64,000 nt of DNA from Cronobacter condimenti 1330 (GCF_001277255.1 NZ_CP012264.1:3968001-4032000), one strand, 5' to 3'. Counted from the stretch's first letter, positions 1-9,170 are shown. The notes: generated by a model not told the origin, from the sequence alone. A program made the numbers and translations.

Positions 1-629
1 CACGCCTTCACAGCTGGTTTAACGATCAGGTCGCTACCGGTTGCACCCGGGACAGCACCTTTAACCAGCAGCAGGTTGCGCTCAGCGTCAACACGTACTA
101 CGTCCAGGCTCTGAACGGTTACGCGCTCGTTACCCAGCTGACCTGCCATTTTCTTGCCTTTAAACACTTTGCCCGGAGTCTGGTTCTGACCGATAGAACC
201 CGGAACGCGGTGGGACAAGGAGTTACCGTGAGTAGCGTCCTGGGTACGGAAGTTCCAGCGCTTAACGGTACCGGCGAAACCTTTACCTTTAGAGGTACCA
301 GTTACGTCGACTTTTTTTACTTCAGCAAACAGCTCAACGCTAATGCTCTGACCTACGGTGTATTCTTCGCCATCAGCGAGACGGAATTCCCACAGACCAC
401 GGCCGGCTTCTACGCCAGCTTTAGCGAAGTGACCCGCTTCCGGCTTGGTTACGCGGTTAGCTTTTTTAGCACCGGTGGTAACTTGCACTGCGCGGTAGCC
501 GTCGTTAGCCAGGTCTTTAACCTGAGTAACGCGGTTTGCTTCAACTTCGATTACGGTTACTGGGATAGAAACGCCTTCTTCAGTGAAGATGCGGGTCATA
601 CCCACTTTTTTACCGACTAAACCAATCAT
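1..629 (-). CDS. rplC: 50S ribosomal protein L3 (stop codon cut by window edge)
   Basis: Large-subunit protein that nucleates 23S rRNA folding and reaches toward the peptidyl-transferase centre. Translation from the ATG at 627-629 begins MIGLVGKKVGMTR and runs 209 codons to the family C-terminus VKPAVKA at position 3. Bases 2-1 read TG, so only the last base of the stop lies outside the window. It is the second gene of the S10 operon, 32 bp after rpsJ. The protein appears complete and normal. Confidence 0.97.
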   Translation of the reverse strand, partial: MIGLVGKKVGMTRIFTEEGVSIPVTVIEVEANRVTQVKDLANDGYRAVQVTTGAKKANRVTKPEAGHFAKAGVEAGRGLWEFRLADGEEYTVGQSISVELFAEVKKVDVTGTSKGKGFAGTVKRWNFRTQDATHGNSLSHRVPGSIGQNQTPGKVFKGKKMAGQLGNERVTVQSLDVVRVDAERNLLLVKGAVPGATGSDLIVKPAVKA

Positions 630-661
630 TGTTTCAACCTCTCAATCGCTCAATGACCTGA

Positions 662-973
662 TTAACCCAGGCTGATCTGCACGTCTACACCGGCAGCCAG
701 ATCCAGACGCATCAGAGCATCAACGGTTTTCTCGGTTGGCTCAACGATGTCAACCAGACGCTTGTGAGTGCGGATTTCGTACTGATCGCGCGCGTCTTTG
801 TTAACGTGCGGAGAGATCAGAACGGTAAAGCGCTCTTTGCGGGTCGGCAGCGGGATCGGACCACGGACTTGCGCACCAGTGCGCTTAGCAGTCTCGACGA
901 TTTCCGCGGTTGATTGATCGATCAGACGATGATCAAACGCTTTCAGGCGGATACGGATTCTTTGGTTCTGCAT
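662..973 (-). CDS. rpsJ: 30S ribosomal protein S10 / NusE
   Basis: Small-subunit protein of the 30S head that also works as NusE in antitermination complexes with NusB and NusG. The 103-residue product starts [16 protein letters not shown] and ends [11 protein letters not shown], the full length of the enterobacterial family. It is the first gene of the S10 operon. The long leader upstream (974-1144) is where L4 feedback is expected to act. Nothing unusual is seen. Confidence 0.98.
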
Positions 974-1144
974 GAGACCAGAGCTCCAATTATTTTATAG
1001 ACGAAAATGATTACTCCTCGAACCCATTACGATTGATGGGAGAGTGTAATCGTTCTTACGTAGCTCCCCGATTGGGAGCATTGTTTGATAGCCGAATTGC
1101 GCTATCAGGGTTCATATCGAACCAGCCGTCATTAATGACAAGCC
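974..1144 (-). promoter_or_regulatory. S10 operon leader with regulatory hairpins
   Basis: About 170 nt of untranslated RNA lies between the predicted start site and rpsJ. Visible dyads are GCTCCC/GGGAGC (1063-1068 with 1074-1079) and TGATAGC/GCTATCA (about 1087-1108). In E. coli a leader of similar length carries the hairpins through which L4 represses transcription and translation of the operon. Length, position and stems agree with that. The assignment to L4 control rests on homology. Confidence 0.75.
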
Positions 1145-1149
1145 CGCGC

Positions 1150-1177
1150 ATTATACGTAAATCTGGCGATGACGCAA
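1150..1177 (-). promoter_or_regulatory. S10 operon promoter
   Basis: On the minus strand there is TTGCGT (1172-1177), a 16-nt spacer and a perfect TATAAT (1150-1155). Transcription would begin near 1143, giving the leader described next to rpsJ. Arrangement and sequence resemble the known E. coli S10 promoter. Confidence 0.8.
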
Positions 1178-1354
1178 GCACTGTTTAGAAATTAAACATT
1201 ATCTCGTGCCACCTCGCATTTTTCGGGACAACATAACTGTGAGATGGGTTTTCTTTGGAATGCCATACGCAACATGCGAAACAAGCTATTCATCCTGCTC
1301 ACGCCCTCAAATATTTTAATAATCTTTATTACCGACACTGCAAAGGCAATGTGG

Positions 1355-1813
1355 ATGGACGTGTTATGGATCTTCGGGTATGTAGTGCTCAATGGCTGGC
1401 TTGTCTGGAAAGATGTCCGATATGGACTGCTACCTGACCGCTTTACCTGCCCCCTCTTATGGCTCGGGTTGTCATACCATCTTATCGTTCAGCCACACTA
1501 TCTGGCGGACGCTGTAGCAGGCGCTATGGCTGGATATCTGGCCCTGTGTTTTATTTATTGGGCCTACCGCGGGTTTCGCGGTTATGAGGGGCTTGGATAT
1601 GGCGATATAAAGTTCTTTAGCGCACTAGGTGCCTGGCACGGATGGCAAATGCTTGGGTTATTGCTTATTGCAGCATCGTTACTTGGTTTGGTCGCTTCAC
1701 TATGCCTGTATTTACTTAATCGGCGTAGATACCAACAAAAAACCCCGCTGCCTTTTGGCCCATTTCTGGCAGCAGCAGGGTTGATGTGTAGCAGTGTTAC
1801 CTTTCAGGTATGA
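1355..1813 (+). CDS. hopD: Short prepilin peptidase (HopD/GspO type, catalytic domain only)
   Basis: Type IV prepilin leader peptidases are membrane aspartyl proteases that cleave and methylate prepilin-like substrates. This 152-residue product has only the C-terminal catalytic half. The first Asp lies in WKDVRYGLLPD and the second in GYGDIKFFSALGAWHG (the GxGDxK motif), with several hydrophobic segments. The N-terminal domain with its two CxxC pairs, present in full-length PilD/GspO, is absent. The start at 1355 was chosen because AAAGG lies 8 nt upstream; the same frame is open from 1244 and another ATG is at 1349. No secretion genes are adjacent. It ends 12 bp from the convergent bfr. Function is inferred from motifs. 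Confidence 0.8.
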   Translation: MDVLWIFGYVVLNGWLVWKDVRYGLLPDRFTCPLLWLGLSYHLIVQPHYLADAVAGAMAGYLALCFIYWAYRGFRGYEGLGYGDIKFFSALGAWHGWQMLGLLLIAASLLGLVASLCLYLLNRRRYQQKTPLPFGPFLAAAGLMCSSVTFQV

Positions 1814-1825
1814 ACCTGCAGAATG

Positions 1826-2302
1826 TCAGCTCTGCTCTTTTATCTGTGACTGTATATAGTTCTGCAAACCGATTTTACTTATTAAATCCAGTTCAGTCTC
1901 AAGCCAGTCAATATGATGCTCTTCATCCGCCAGGATTTTAATCATCATATCTCTGCTGACGTAATCATGAATCGAGTCGGCGTAAGCAATGGCTTCACGA
2001 AGATCTTTTGCTCCTTCCATCTCAAGGGAAAGATCTGAGCGCAACATTTCTTCTACGTCTTCACCGATATGCAATTTTCCAAGGTCCTGAAGATTGGGAA
2101 TGCCTTCGAGGAATAAGATACGTTCAATGTAGATATCGGCGTGTTTCATCTCATCGATTGACTCGTGATATTCAACATCATTGAGGCGCATCAAGCCCCA
2201 GTTTTTGAACATTCTTGCATGGAGAAAGTACTGATTGATTGCGACAAGCTCGTTTCCCAATAATTTATTGAGATAATTTATTATCTTGATATCACCTTGC
2301 AT
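1826..2302 (-). CDS. bfr: Bacterioferritin
   Basis: Haem-containing 24-mer iron-storage protein that oxidises Fe(II) and stores a ferric core. The 158-residue product keeps the ferroxidase ligands E18, E51 and H54, the haem-ligand M52, and later Glu/His ligands within DEEHHIDW. The start was placed at MQGDIKIINYLNKLL because GGAGGGAAG lies just upstream and the length then equals E. coli Bfr; the frame extends 7 codons further. It lies 65 bp after bfd in the same direction, its iron-release partner. Confidence 0.96.
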   Translation of the reverse strand: MQGDIKIINYLNKLLGNELVAINQYFLHARMFKNWGLMRLNDVEYHESIDEMKHADIYIERILFLEGIPNLQDLGKLHIGEDVEEMLRSDLSLEMEGAKDLREAIAYADSIHDYVSRDMMIKILADEEHHIDWLETELDLISKIGLQNYIQSQIKEQS

Positions 2303-2367
2303 TTTGCTTCCCTCCGCTTCCACTACATGAAGCGTAGATGGGCTGGCGCGGAAGTCAAAATCTGGAT

Positions 2368-2562
2368 TCAGGCGATTTCCTTATACTCAGGGATTTGTAT
2401 TAATTCGTCTTGCATGATTTCGCGGGCAGCACGTACACATTTGCCGCACTGATTACCGATCGGCATGAATTTGCGAAGCTGCTGAAAGGACTGTGGGTGA
2501 TACTGGCGTACCGCCTGACGGATTTTTTTATCGCTGATACCGTTACACAAACAAACGTACAT
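2368..2562 (-). CDS. bfd: Bacterioferritin-associated ferredoxin
   Basis: A [2Fe-2S] protein that binds Bfr and delivers electrons so that stored ferric iron can be released. The 64-residue product has the cluster cysteines C4 and C6 (YVCLC) and C39 and C42 (QCGKC). It is upstream of bfr in the same direction. A candidate Fur site at 2598-2612 lies about 36 bp upstream, which fits induction under iron limitation. Confidence 0.95.
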   Translation of the reverse strand: MYVCLCNGISDKKIRQAVRQYHPQSFQQLRKFMPIGNQCGKCVRAAREIMQDELIQIPEYKEIA

Positions 2563-2597
2563 GATGTCTCCCGTTCAGTTTATGCACAGAGTGTAAA

Positions 2598-2612
2598 TGA
2601 GAATGGTTATGA
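2598..2612. promoter_or_regulatory. Candidate Fur box upstream of bfd
   Basis: TGAGAATGGTTATGA matches 11 of the 14 defined positions of the 7-1-7 Fur consensus TGATAATnATTATCA. It sits a short way upstream of the bfd start, where a Fur operator is expected because bfd is Fur-repressed in E. coli. Binding is inferred. Confidence 0.55.
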
Positions 2613-2699
2613 TTACAACGAGTCAAAAGCAGTCTTCAGATGCTTTCAGGAAAGGCAGGATAAACAGGTAACGAGTTGCATTGATTTTCTTTATAAAAC

Positions 2700-2720
2700 A
2701 AAAAGGGCGCCGAAGCGCCC
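2700..2720 (-). terminator. tufA (str operon) terminator
   Basis: On the minus strand a GGGCGC-TTCG-GCGCCC hairpin (2705-2720) is followed by five T (2700-2704). It ends the str operon 18 bp after the tufA stop. The A/T runs on both sides could let it work in both directions. Confidence 0.85.
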
Positions 2721-2738
2721 TTTTTAGCTCTGAATCAA

Positions 2739-3923
2739 TTAGCCCAGAACTTTAGCAACCACGCCCGCGCCAACGGTACGGCCGCCTTCGCGGATTGCGA
2801 AACGCAGACCGTCGTCCATCGCAATCGGGTGGATCAGGGTGACAACCATTTTGATGTTGTCGCCCGGCATTACCATCTCAACGCCTTCCGGCAGTTCGAT
2901 GGTACCGGTCACGTCAGTCGTACGGAAGTAGAACTGCGGACGGTAGCCTTTGAAGAACGGAGTGTGACGGCCGCCTTCGTCTTTGGACAGAATGTACACT
3001 TCAGATTCGAACTTGGTGTGCGGCTTGATGGAACCCGGCTTAGCCAGTACCTGACCACGTTCGATTTCTTCACGTTTGATACCACGCAGCAGAACACCTA
3101 CGTTCTCGCCCGCACGGCCTTCGTCCAGCAGTTTGCGGAACATTTCAACGCCGGTACAGGTGGATTTCGCGGTGTCTTTGATGCCCACGATTTCAACTTC
3201 TTCACCCACTTTGATGATACCGCGCTCTACACGACCGGTAACAACGGTACCACGACCGGAGATGGAGAATACGTCTTCGATCGGCAGCAGGAACGGCTTG
3301 TCAATCGCGCGCTCCGGTTCCGGGATGTAGGAATCCAGGTGACCTGCCAGCTCGATGATTTTCGCTTCCCACTCTGCGTCGCCTTCCAGCGCTTTCAGCG
3401 CAGAGCCACGAACAATCGGAGTGTCGTCGCCCGGGAAGTCGTACTGAGACAGCAGCTCACGCACTTCCATCTCAACCAGTTCCAGCAGCTCTTCGTCATC
3501 AACCATGTCGCATTTGTTCAGGAACACGATGATGAACGGAACGCCTACCTGACGACCCAGCAGGATGTGCTCACGGGTCTGCGGCATCGGGCCGTCAGTC
3601 GCAGCAACAACCAGGATAGCGCCGTCCATCTGAGCAGCACCGGTGATCATGTTTTTCACATAGTCGGCGTGGCCCGGGCAGTCAACGTGCGCGTAGTGGC
3701 GGGTCGGGGTATCGTATTCAACGTGAGAGGTGTTGATGGTGATACCACGTGCTTTTTCTTCCGGCGCGTTATCGATCTGGTCGAAGGCGCGGGCAGAACC
3801 ACCGTAGGTTTTAGCCAGAACGGTAGTGATAGCAGCAGTCAGGGTAGTTTTACCATGGTCAACGTGGCCGATAGTACCGACGTTGACGTGCGGTTTTGTA
3901 CGTTCAAATTTTTCTTTAGACAC
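2739..3923 (-). CDS. tufA: Elongation factor Tu
   Basis: GTPase that delivers aminoacyl-tRNA to the ribosomal A site. The 394-residue protein has the P loop GHVDHGKT (19-26), the switch II DCPGH (81-85), NKCD (136-139), and domains 2 and 3 ending VGAGVVAKVLG. It is the last gene of the str operon, 67 bp after fusA, and is followed by a strong terminator. Called tufA from its position; the second copy expected in enterobacteria is outside the window. Confidence 0.98.
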   Translation of the reverse strand: MSKEKFERTKPHVNVGTIGHVDHGKTTLTAAITTVLAKTYGGSARAFDQIDNAPEEKARGITINTSHVEYDTPTRHYAHVDCPGHADYVKNMITGAAQMDGAILVVAATDGPMPQTREHILLGRQVGVPFIIVFLNKCDMVDDEELLELVEMEVRELLSQYDFPGDDTPIVRGSALKALEGDAEWEAKIIELAGHLDSYIPEPERAIDKPFLLPIEDVFSISGRGTVVTGRVERGIIKVGEEVEIVGIKDTAKSTCTGVEMFRKLLDEGRAGENVGVLLRGIKREEIERGQVLAKPGSIKPHTKFESEVYILSKDEGGRHTPFFKGYRPQFYFRTTDVTGTIELPEGVEMVMPGDNIKMVVTLIHPIAMDDGLRFAIREGGRTVGAGVVAKVLG

Positions 3924-3990
3924 GGCTATATTCCTTACTATAGTGCCCCCTCAACGAGGAGGCACGGGACTTTGTTTTTAACCCTGCGGC

Positions 3991-6105
3991 TTATTTACCA
4001 CGGGCTTCGATTACGGCCTGAGCAACGTTGTTCGGCGCATCATCATACTTCAGGAATTCCATAGTATAAGATGCACGACCTTTGGTCAGAGAACGCAGCT
4101 GAGTTGCATATCCAAACATTTCAGACAGCGGAACTTCAGCGTGGATCTTAACGCCAGTTACTTCAGATTCCTGACCACGCAGCATACCGCGACGACGGCT
4201 CAAGTCACCGATGACGTCACCGGTATTCTCTTCCGGAGTTTCTACTTCAACCTTCATGATCGGCTCAAGCAGAACTGGTTTTGCTTTCTTAAAGCCTTCT
4301 TTAAAGGCGATAGAAGCAGCCAGTTTAAACGCCAGCTCGGAGGAGTCAACGTCATGGTAAGAACCGAAGTGCAGACGCACGCCCATGTCAACTACCGGAT
4401 AACCCGCCAGCGGACCAGACTTAAGCTGCTCCTGGATGCCCTTGTCAACGGCAGGGATGTATTCGCCAGGAATCACACCACCTTTAATGTCGTTGATGAA
4501 CTCGTAACCCTTCGGATTTGAGCCCGGCTCCAGCGGATACATGTCGATAACAACATGACCGTACTGACCACGACCACCAGACTGCTTAGCGTGTTTACCT
4601 TCAACATCGGTAACTTTCGTGCGAATCGCTTCGCGATAAGCAACCTGAGGTTTACCCACGTTAGCTTCAACGTTGAACTCACGTTTCATACGGTCAACGA
4701 TGATGTCCAGGTGCAGTTCACCCATACCGGCGATGATGGTCTGGTTAGATTCTTCGTCAGTCCATACACGGAAAGACGGGTCTTCTTTAGCCAGACGGCC
4801 CAGAGCCAGACCCATTTTTTCCTGGTCAGCTTTGGTTTTCGGCTCAACCGCGATGGAGATAACCGGCTCAGGGAATTCCATACGCTCCAGAATGATCGGG
4901 TGATCCGGGTTACACAGAGTGTCACCGGTAGTCACGTCTTTCAGACCGATTGCCGCAGCGATATCGCCCGCGCGAACTTCTTTGATCTCTTCACGTTTGT
5001 TTGCGTGCATCTGTACGATACGACCGAAACGCTCACGTGCAGATTTCACGGAGTTCAGGATGGTGTCGCCAGAGTTAACCACGCCAGAGTAAACGCGGAA
5101 GAACGTCAGGTTACCCACAAACGGGTCGGTTGCAATTTTGAACGCCAGTGCAGAGAACGGCTCGTCATCGCTTGCGTGACGCTCAGCCGGGGTATCTTTA
5201 CCGTCGTCCAGGATGCCGTTGATCGCAGGTACGTCAACCGGGGATGGCAGGTAATCAATTACCGCATCCAGCATCGCCTGAACGCCTTTGTTCTTAAACG
5301 CAGAACCACAGGTTACCAGGATGATTTCGTTGTTCAGAACACGCTGACGAAGAGCTTTTTTGATCTCTTCTTCAGTCAGTTCTTCACCACCCAGGTATTT
5401 TTCCATCAGCTCTTCAGAAGCTTCAGCTGCGGATTCGATCAGGTTCTGGTGCCATTCGTCAGCCAGCTCCTGCATGTCAGCCGGGATATCTTCGTATTCG
5501 AAGGTAACGCCCTGGTCTGCATCGTTCCAGTTGATGGCTTTCATTTTCACCAGGTCAACAACACCGGTGAAACCTTCTTCAGCACCAATCGCCAGCTGCA
5601 GCGGAACCGGAGTCGCGCCCAGACGGGTTTTGATCTGACCAACAACTTTCAGGAAGTTCGCGCCCATGCGGTCCATTTTGTTAACGAACGCAATACGCGG
5701 AACTTTGTATTTGTTAGCCTGACGCCATACGGTTTCAGACTGCGGCTGAACACCACCAACTGCGCAGTAAACCATTACCGCACCGTCAAGAACACGCATG
5801 GAACGTTCTACTTCGATGGTGAAGTCAACGTGCCCCGGGGTGTCGATGATGTTGATACGGTGCGGTTCATACTGCTTAGCCATACCAGACCAGAATGCGG
5901 TAGTCGCAGCAGAGGTAATGGTAATACCACGCTCCTGCTCCTGTTCCATCCAGTCCATAGTTGCGGCGCCGTCATGAACTTCACCGATTTTGTGGTTTAC
6001 ACCGGTGTAGAACAGAATACGTTCGGTAGTAGTGGTCTTACCGGCGTCGATGTGCGCACTGATACCGATGTTACGATAGCGTGCGATGGGTGTTGTACGA
6101 GCCAT
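3991..6105 (-). CDS. fusA: Elongation factor G
   Basis: Translocation GTPase that moves tRNA-mRNA through the ribosome and helps recycle ribosomes with RRF. The 704-residue product matches the E. coli length. It has AHIDAGKTT (18-26), DTPGHVDF and NKMD in the G domain, then domains II-V. It is third in the str operon, between rpsG (97 bp) and tufA (67 bp). Codon use is strongly biased, as expected of a very highly expressed gene. Confidence 0.98.
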   Translation of the reverse strand: MARTTPIARYRNIGISAHIDAGKTTTTERILFYTGVNHKIGEVHDGAATMDWMEQEQERGITITSAATTAFWSGMAKQYEPHRINIIDTPGHVDFTIEVERSMRVLDGAVMVYCAVGGVQPQSETVWRQANKYKVPRIAFVNKMDRMGANFLKVVGQIKTRLGATPVPLQLAIGAEEGFTGVVDLVKMKAINWNDADQGVTFEYEDIPADMQELADEWHQNLIESAAEASEELMEKYLGGEELTEEEIKKALRQRVLNNEIILVTCGSAFKNKGVQAMLDAVIDYLPSPVDVPAINGILDDGKDTPAERHASDDEPFSALAFKIATDPFVGNLTFFRVYSGVVNSGDTILNSVKSARERFGRIVQMHANKREEIKEVRAGDIAAAIGLKDVTTGDTLCNPDHPIILERMEFPEPVISIAVEPKTKADQEKMGLALGRLAKEDPSFRVWTDEESNQTIIAGMGELHLDIIVDRMKREFNVEANVGKPQVAYREAIRTKVTDVEGKHAKQSGGRGQYGHVVIDMYPLEPGSNPKGYEFINDIKGGVIPGEYIPAVDKGIQEQLKSGPLAGYPVVDMGVRLHFGSYHDVDSSELAFKLAASIAFKEGFKKAKPVLLEPIMKVEVETPEENTGDVIGDLSRRRGMLRGQESEVTGVKIHAEVPLSEMFGYATQLRSLTKGRASYTMEFLKYDDAPNNVAQAVIEARGK

Positions 6106-6202
6106 TTGATTCCTCGTTTGTTTCTTTAGGCGCTCAAATTAAGTTACCCAGGACGGGCAGCTTATCTGAAGCGCCCGTCTGGTGACTAACATGCCGCAGA
6201 AA

Positions 6203-6673
6203 TTACCAGCGGTAGTGTGCGAACGCCTTGTTGGCTTCTGCCATACGGTGAACGTCTTCACGTTTCTTAACTGCAGTACCTTTGTTGTCAGCAGCATCAG
6301 AAAGTTCGTTCGCCAGGCGCAGAGCCATGGATTTATCACCGCGTTTACGAGCAGCTTCTACGATCCAACGCATTGCCAGAGCATTGCGGCGAACCGGACG
6401 GACTTCAACCGGAACCTGGTAGGTAGAACCACCAACGCGGCGAGACTTAACTTCTACAGTCGGGCGCACGTTTTCGAGAGCGACTTCGAAAGCTTCCAGT
6501 TCAGATTTACCAGAGCGCTGAGCCAGGGTCTCCAGCGCGCTGTATACGATAGATTCTGCAGTAGATTTTTTACCGTCTACCATCAGGATATTTACAAATT
6601 TAGCCAGCAGTTCTGATCCGAACTTCGGATCCGGCAGAATTTTACGCTGACCAATGACGCGACGACGTGGCAT
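6203..6673 (-). CDS. rpsG: 30S ribosomal protein S7
   Basis: Primary 16S rRNA-binding protein that organises the 30S head. In E. coli it is also the translational repressor of its own operon. The 156-residue form starts MPRRRVIGQRKILPDPKFGS and ends AFAHYRW, equal to the short form found in most enterobacteria rather than the extended K-12 form. It lies 96 bp downstream of rpsL. Confidence 0.97.
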   Translation of the reverse strand: MPRRRVIGQRKILPDPKFGSELLAKFVNILMVDGKKSTAESIVYSALETLAQRSGKSELEAFEVALENVRPTVEVKSRRVGGSTYQVPVEVRPVRRNALAMRWIVEAARKRGDKSMALRLANELSDAADNKGTAVKKREDVHRMAEANKAFAHYRW

Positions 6674-6769
6674 GGAAATACTCCGTTGTTAATTCAGGAT
6701 TGTCCAAAACTCTACGAGTTTAGTTTGACATTAAAGTTAAAACGTTTGGCCTTACTTAACGGAGAACCA
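6674..6769 (-). promoter_or_regulatory. rpsL-rpsG intercistronic region, probable S7 feedback site
   Basis: A 96-nt gap separates two genes that are otherwise in a tight operon. In E. coli the equivalent spacer folds into the S7-binding element that represses rpsG translation. Position and size fit; I did not verify the fold. Confidence 0.5.
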
Positions 6770-7213
<444 letters not shown>

Positions 7214-7220
7214 ACGCGGA

Positions 7221-7249
7221 ATTTTAGGGCTGTGTAGATAGGGTGTCAA
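7221..7249 (-). promoter_or_regulatory. str operon promoter
   Basis: On the minus strand a perfect TTGACA (7244-7249), a 17-nt spacer and TAAAAT (7221-7226) lie about 77 bp upstream of rpsL. This near-consensus sigma-70 promoter suits a ribosomal operon. tusB ends just upstream at 7271. Confidence 0.85.
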
Positions 7250-7270
7250 GAAATATACAGCGTAAGCGCT

Positions 7271-7558
7271 TTACCAGGCCATCTGGCTTGCGTGTTTTAC
7301 TGTGAGTTTGACGAAATCATTATAGCTAATCATCTCGATATTGCCTGATATTTGAGCACTGACGCCTCTGGCCTCGACATCGTTTTGTAATGCGAAAACC
7401 CGTGCGGGAGTGGCGAGCAGCGCGGCAGCAAAGCGGCTATCATTCAATGCTGCGAGGATCCCATCCTGCATTAGCAGGAGGTCATCACCACTACGCACAA
7501 GGCGCAGTAACGCATTGATATCACACTGCCAGGGCGAGTGAGAAAGCGTATACAGCAT
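7271..7558 (-). CDS. tusB: Sulfurtransferase complex subunit TusB
   Basis: TusB forms a heterohexamer with TusC and TusD that relays sulfur from TusA to TusE for 2-thiouridine formation at the tRNA wobble base. The 95-residue product (MLYTLSHSPWQCDINALLRL...) matches the family length. It is third in the tusDCB run, 8 bp after tusC. No catalytic Cys is needed in this subunit. Confidence 0.94.
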   Translation of the reverse strand: MLYTLSHSPWQCDINALLRLVRSGDDLLLMQDGILAALNDSRFAAALLATPARVFALQNDVEARGVSAQISGNIEMISYNDFVKLTVKHASQMAW

Positions 7559-7566
7559 GAGGTTCC

Positions 7567-7926
7567 TTAAAAAGTCAGTACCACATCGTAATCGTTCAGA
7601 CGCTCACGCAACACATCCGCAGACAGCGCTTCGACATCGATAACAAACGTCTGATCGCGGCTGAGACCACGCTCTTGCAACGACTCACGGCAGAGGTAGC
7701 AGCGCTCAATATCATACAGCGGCAGGACTTTGAATGTAGAAATATAGTCGCGAGCAAGAATAGCCTGCGGGGCTTGACCAGAAAGAATCTGAAAAACGCC
7801 GTCACTCATGAAAAAGACGCCGATCTCTTCTGTCAGAGCAGACATTGCGAGCAATGCATCCAGCCCTTCACGACCCGCAGCGCTGCCATGTGGCGCCTGG
7901 GTAAACACAAAAGCCACCGATTTCAT
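7567..7926 (-). CDS. tusC: Sulfurtransferase complex subunit TusC
   Basis: DsrF-like subunit of the TusBCD sulfur relay for mnm5s2U tRNA modification. The 119-residue product starts MKSVAFVFTQAPHGSAAGREGLDA, which is typical of the family. Its ATG overlaps the tusD stop by one base (TAATG), which implies translational coupling. Confidence 0.94.
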   Translation of the reverse strand: MKSVAFVFTQAPHGSAAGREGLDALLAMSALTEEIGVFFMSDGVFQILSGQAPQAILARDYISTFKVLPLYDIERCYLCRESLQERGLSRDQTFVIDVEALSADVLRERLNDYDVVLTF

Positions 7927-8312
7927 TAAAATTCGACCACTCTGTCACAGGTCAGCGCCGCTTCGGCGAGCGCGCCTAAACCGCTCATCACAAAACCCGG
8001 CTGCAGATTTGCACCCGGCAATCCCTGCTGACGCGCTTCGTTTTCATCTGTTACGCCACGTCGCAGCGCGGCCGCCACGCAGATATGCAGCGCCACGCCG
8101 TTTTCATCATGCAGCTGTTGCCAGGCGCGTACCAGATCGAACTCATCGCTTGCAGGCGACGTGAACCGATTCGCGTTATAGACCCCTTCACGATAAAAAA
8201 AGACGCTTTCAAGACTGTGGCCCTCTGCCAGAAGCGCTTTCGCAAACTGTAATGCGCTACTGGCCTGCTGAGTGCCGTACGCCGGCCCTGTAACCATCAA
8301 GGCAAAACGCAT
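7926..8312 (-). CDS. tusD: Sulfurtransferase complex subunit TusD
   Basis: DsrE-like subunit that carries the persulfide in the TusBCD complex. The 128-residue protein has the active cysteine at C78 in ALHICVAAALRRG, the position of the E. coli catalytic Cys. The start overlaps the yheO stop by one base (TGATG), so yheO-tusDCB behave as one operon. Confidence 0.95.
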   Translation of the reverse strand: MRFALMVTGPAYGTQQASSALQFAKALLAEGHSLESVFFYREGVYNANRFTSPASDEFDLVRAWQQLHDENGVALHICVAAALRRGVTDENEARQQGLPGANLQPGFVMSGLGALAEAALTCDRVVEF

Positions 8313-9034
8313 CAGCGCTCCTGCCCCTGAAAATCACCGCTCTTGAACTGGCGGATATAAAGATAAACCGTGTGCTTGGAGATATTGAGCCGATCGGCCA
8401 CCTGATTGATCGCGTCTTTGATGTCAAAAATGCCTTTCTCATAGAGGTTAAGGACAATCTGACGGTTCTTGGCGTTGTTAGACACGTTACGGTCGGCATT
8501 CACTTCTTCGATTGTAAATTCCAGCGTCTGAGTGACAAGGTCTTCCACCGACGAAGCGAAGTTCACAGATGAAGGCACTTCCTGTGTTTCTGGCGGCACA
8601 AAGGTGCTCATAATCTGGGAGAACGGCACATCCAGATTCATATTGATGCACAGCAGACCGATCACGCGGTGTTCCCGGTTACGAATGGCGATAGTCACTG
8701 ACTTCATCAACACGCCGCTTTTCGCACGGGTAAAATAGCACTTCGAGACGCTACTATCCGCGCCGGTCATATCGTGCAGCATACGTAACGCCAGGTCAGT
8801 AATCGGTGAGCCGATTTTGCGCCCCGTGTGTTCGCCATTCGCAATACGGATAGCCGAGCATTTCAGATCCTGCAGGGAATGCAGAACAATTTCACAATGG
8901 GAGCCGATGAGCATCGCTAACCCGTCCACGACCGCTTCATAGGAGCGCAGGATATCAAAGTCGGTCTGTTCGAAGGGACGCTGATCCAGCAGATCGAGTT
9001 CGCTGGCCTCGTTGGTTAATAGCGAATTGGACAT
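8312..9034 (-). CDS. yheO: YheO-family PAS/HTH transcriptional regulator
   Basis: DNA-binding regulator of the YheO (DauR-like) family. The 240-residue product has an N-terminal PAS-like sensor (about residues 25-135) and a C-terminal helix-turn-helix (VADRLNISKHTVYLYIRQFKSG). Ligand and targets are not evident from sequence. It is the first gene of the yheO-tusDCB unit. Function beyond regulation is unknown. Confidence 0.9.
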   Translation of the reverse strand: MSNSLLTNEASELDLLDQRPFEQTDFDILRSYEAVVDGLAMLIGSHCEIVLHSLQDLKCSAIRIANGEHTGRKIGSPITDLALRMLHDMTGADSSVSKCYFTRAKSGVLMKSVTIAIRNREHRVIGLLCINMNLDVPFSQIMSTFVPPETQEVPSSVNFASSVEDLVTQTLEFTIEEVNADRNVSNNAKNRQIVLNLYEKGIFDIKDAINQVADRLNISKHTVYLYIRQFKSGDFQGQER

Positions 9035-9152
9035 GAAAACATACCACCCTTTACAGCGAGCCTGTCGTCTCTCAAGGTCTGGGCAGACTCATCATTCAGT
9101 TGTTACGTAACTCGCTAAAGTAATACAGCGGGCGCAACACTAGCCAGCTTTT

Positions 9153-9158
9153 ATTATA
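9153..9158 (-). promoter_or_regulatory. Candidate -10 element for yheO-tusDCB
   Basis: A perfect TATAAT on the minus strand, within the fkpA-yheO spacer and about 120 bp upstream of yheO. The -35 region overlaps the T-run of the fkpA terminator and is poor, so an activator may be needed or the match may be chance. Confidence 0.35.
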
Positions 9159-9170
9159 CGTGGCCCGGAT

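Noticed and set aside
1244..1354. Longer start for the prepilin peptidase, restoring an N-terminal domain
   Set aside because: The extra 37 codons contain no CxxC pair, and no good ribosome site precedes 1244. They do not restore the missing domain.
2829..4064. 411-codon open frame antisense to tufA
   Set aside because: It lies wholly opposite a highly biased, certain gene. The translation is Phe/Val/Arg-rich with no family resemblance and no ribosome site. Such frames arise from strong codon bias on the other strand.
4555..6129. 524-codon open frame antisense to fusA
   Set aside because: Same reason as the tufA antisense frame: low-complexity composition and no independent support.
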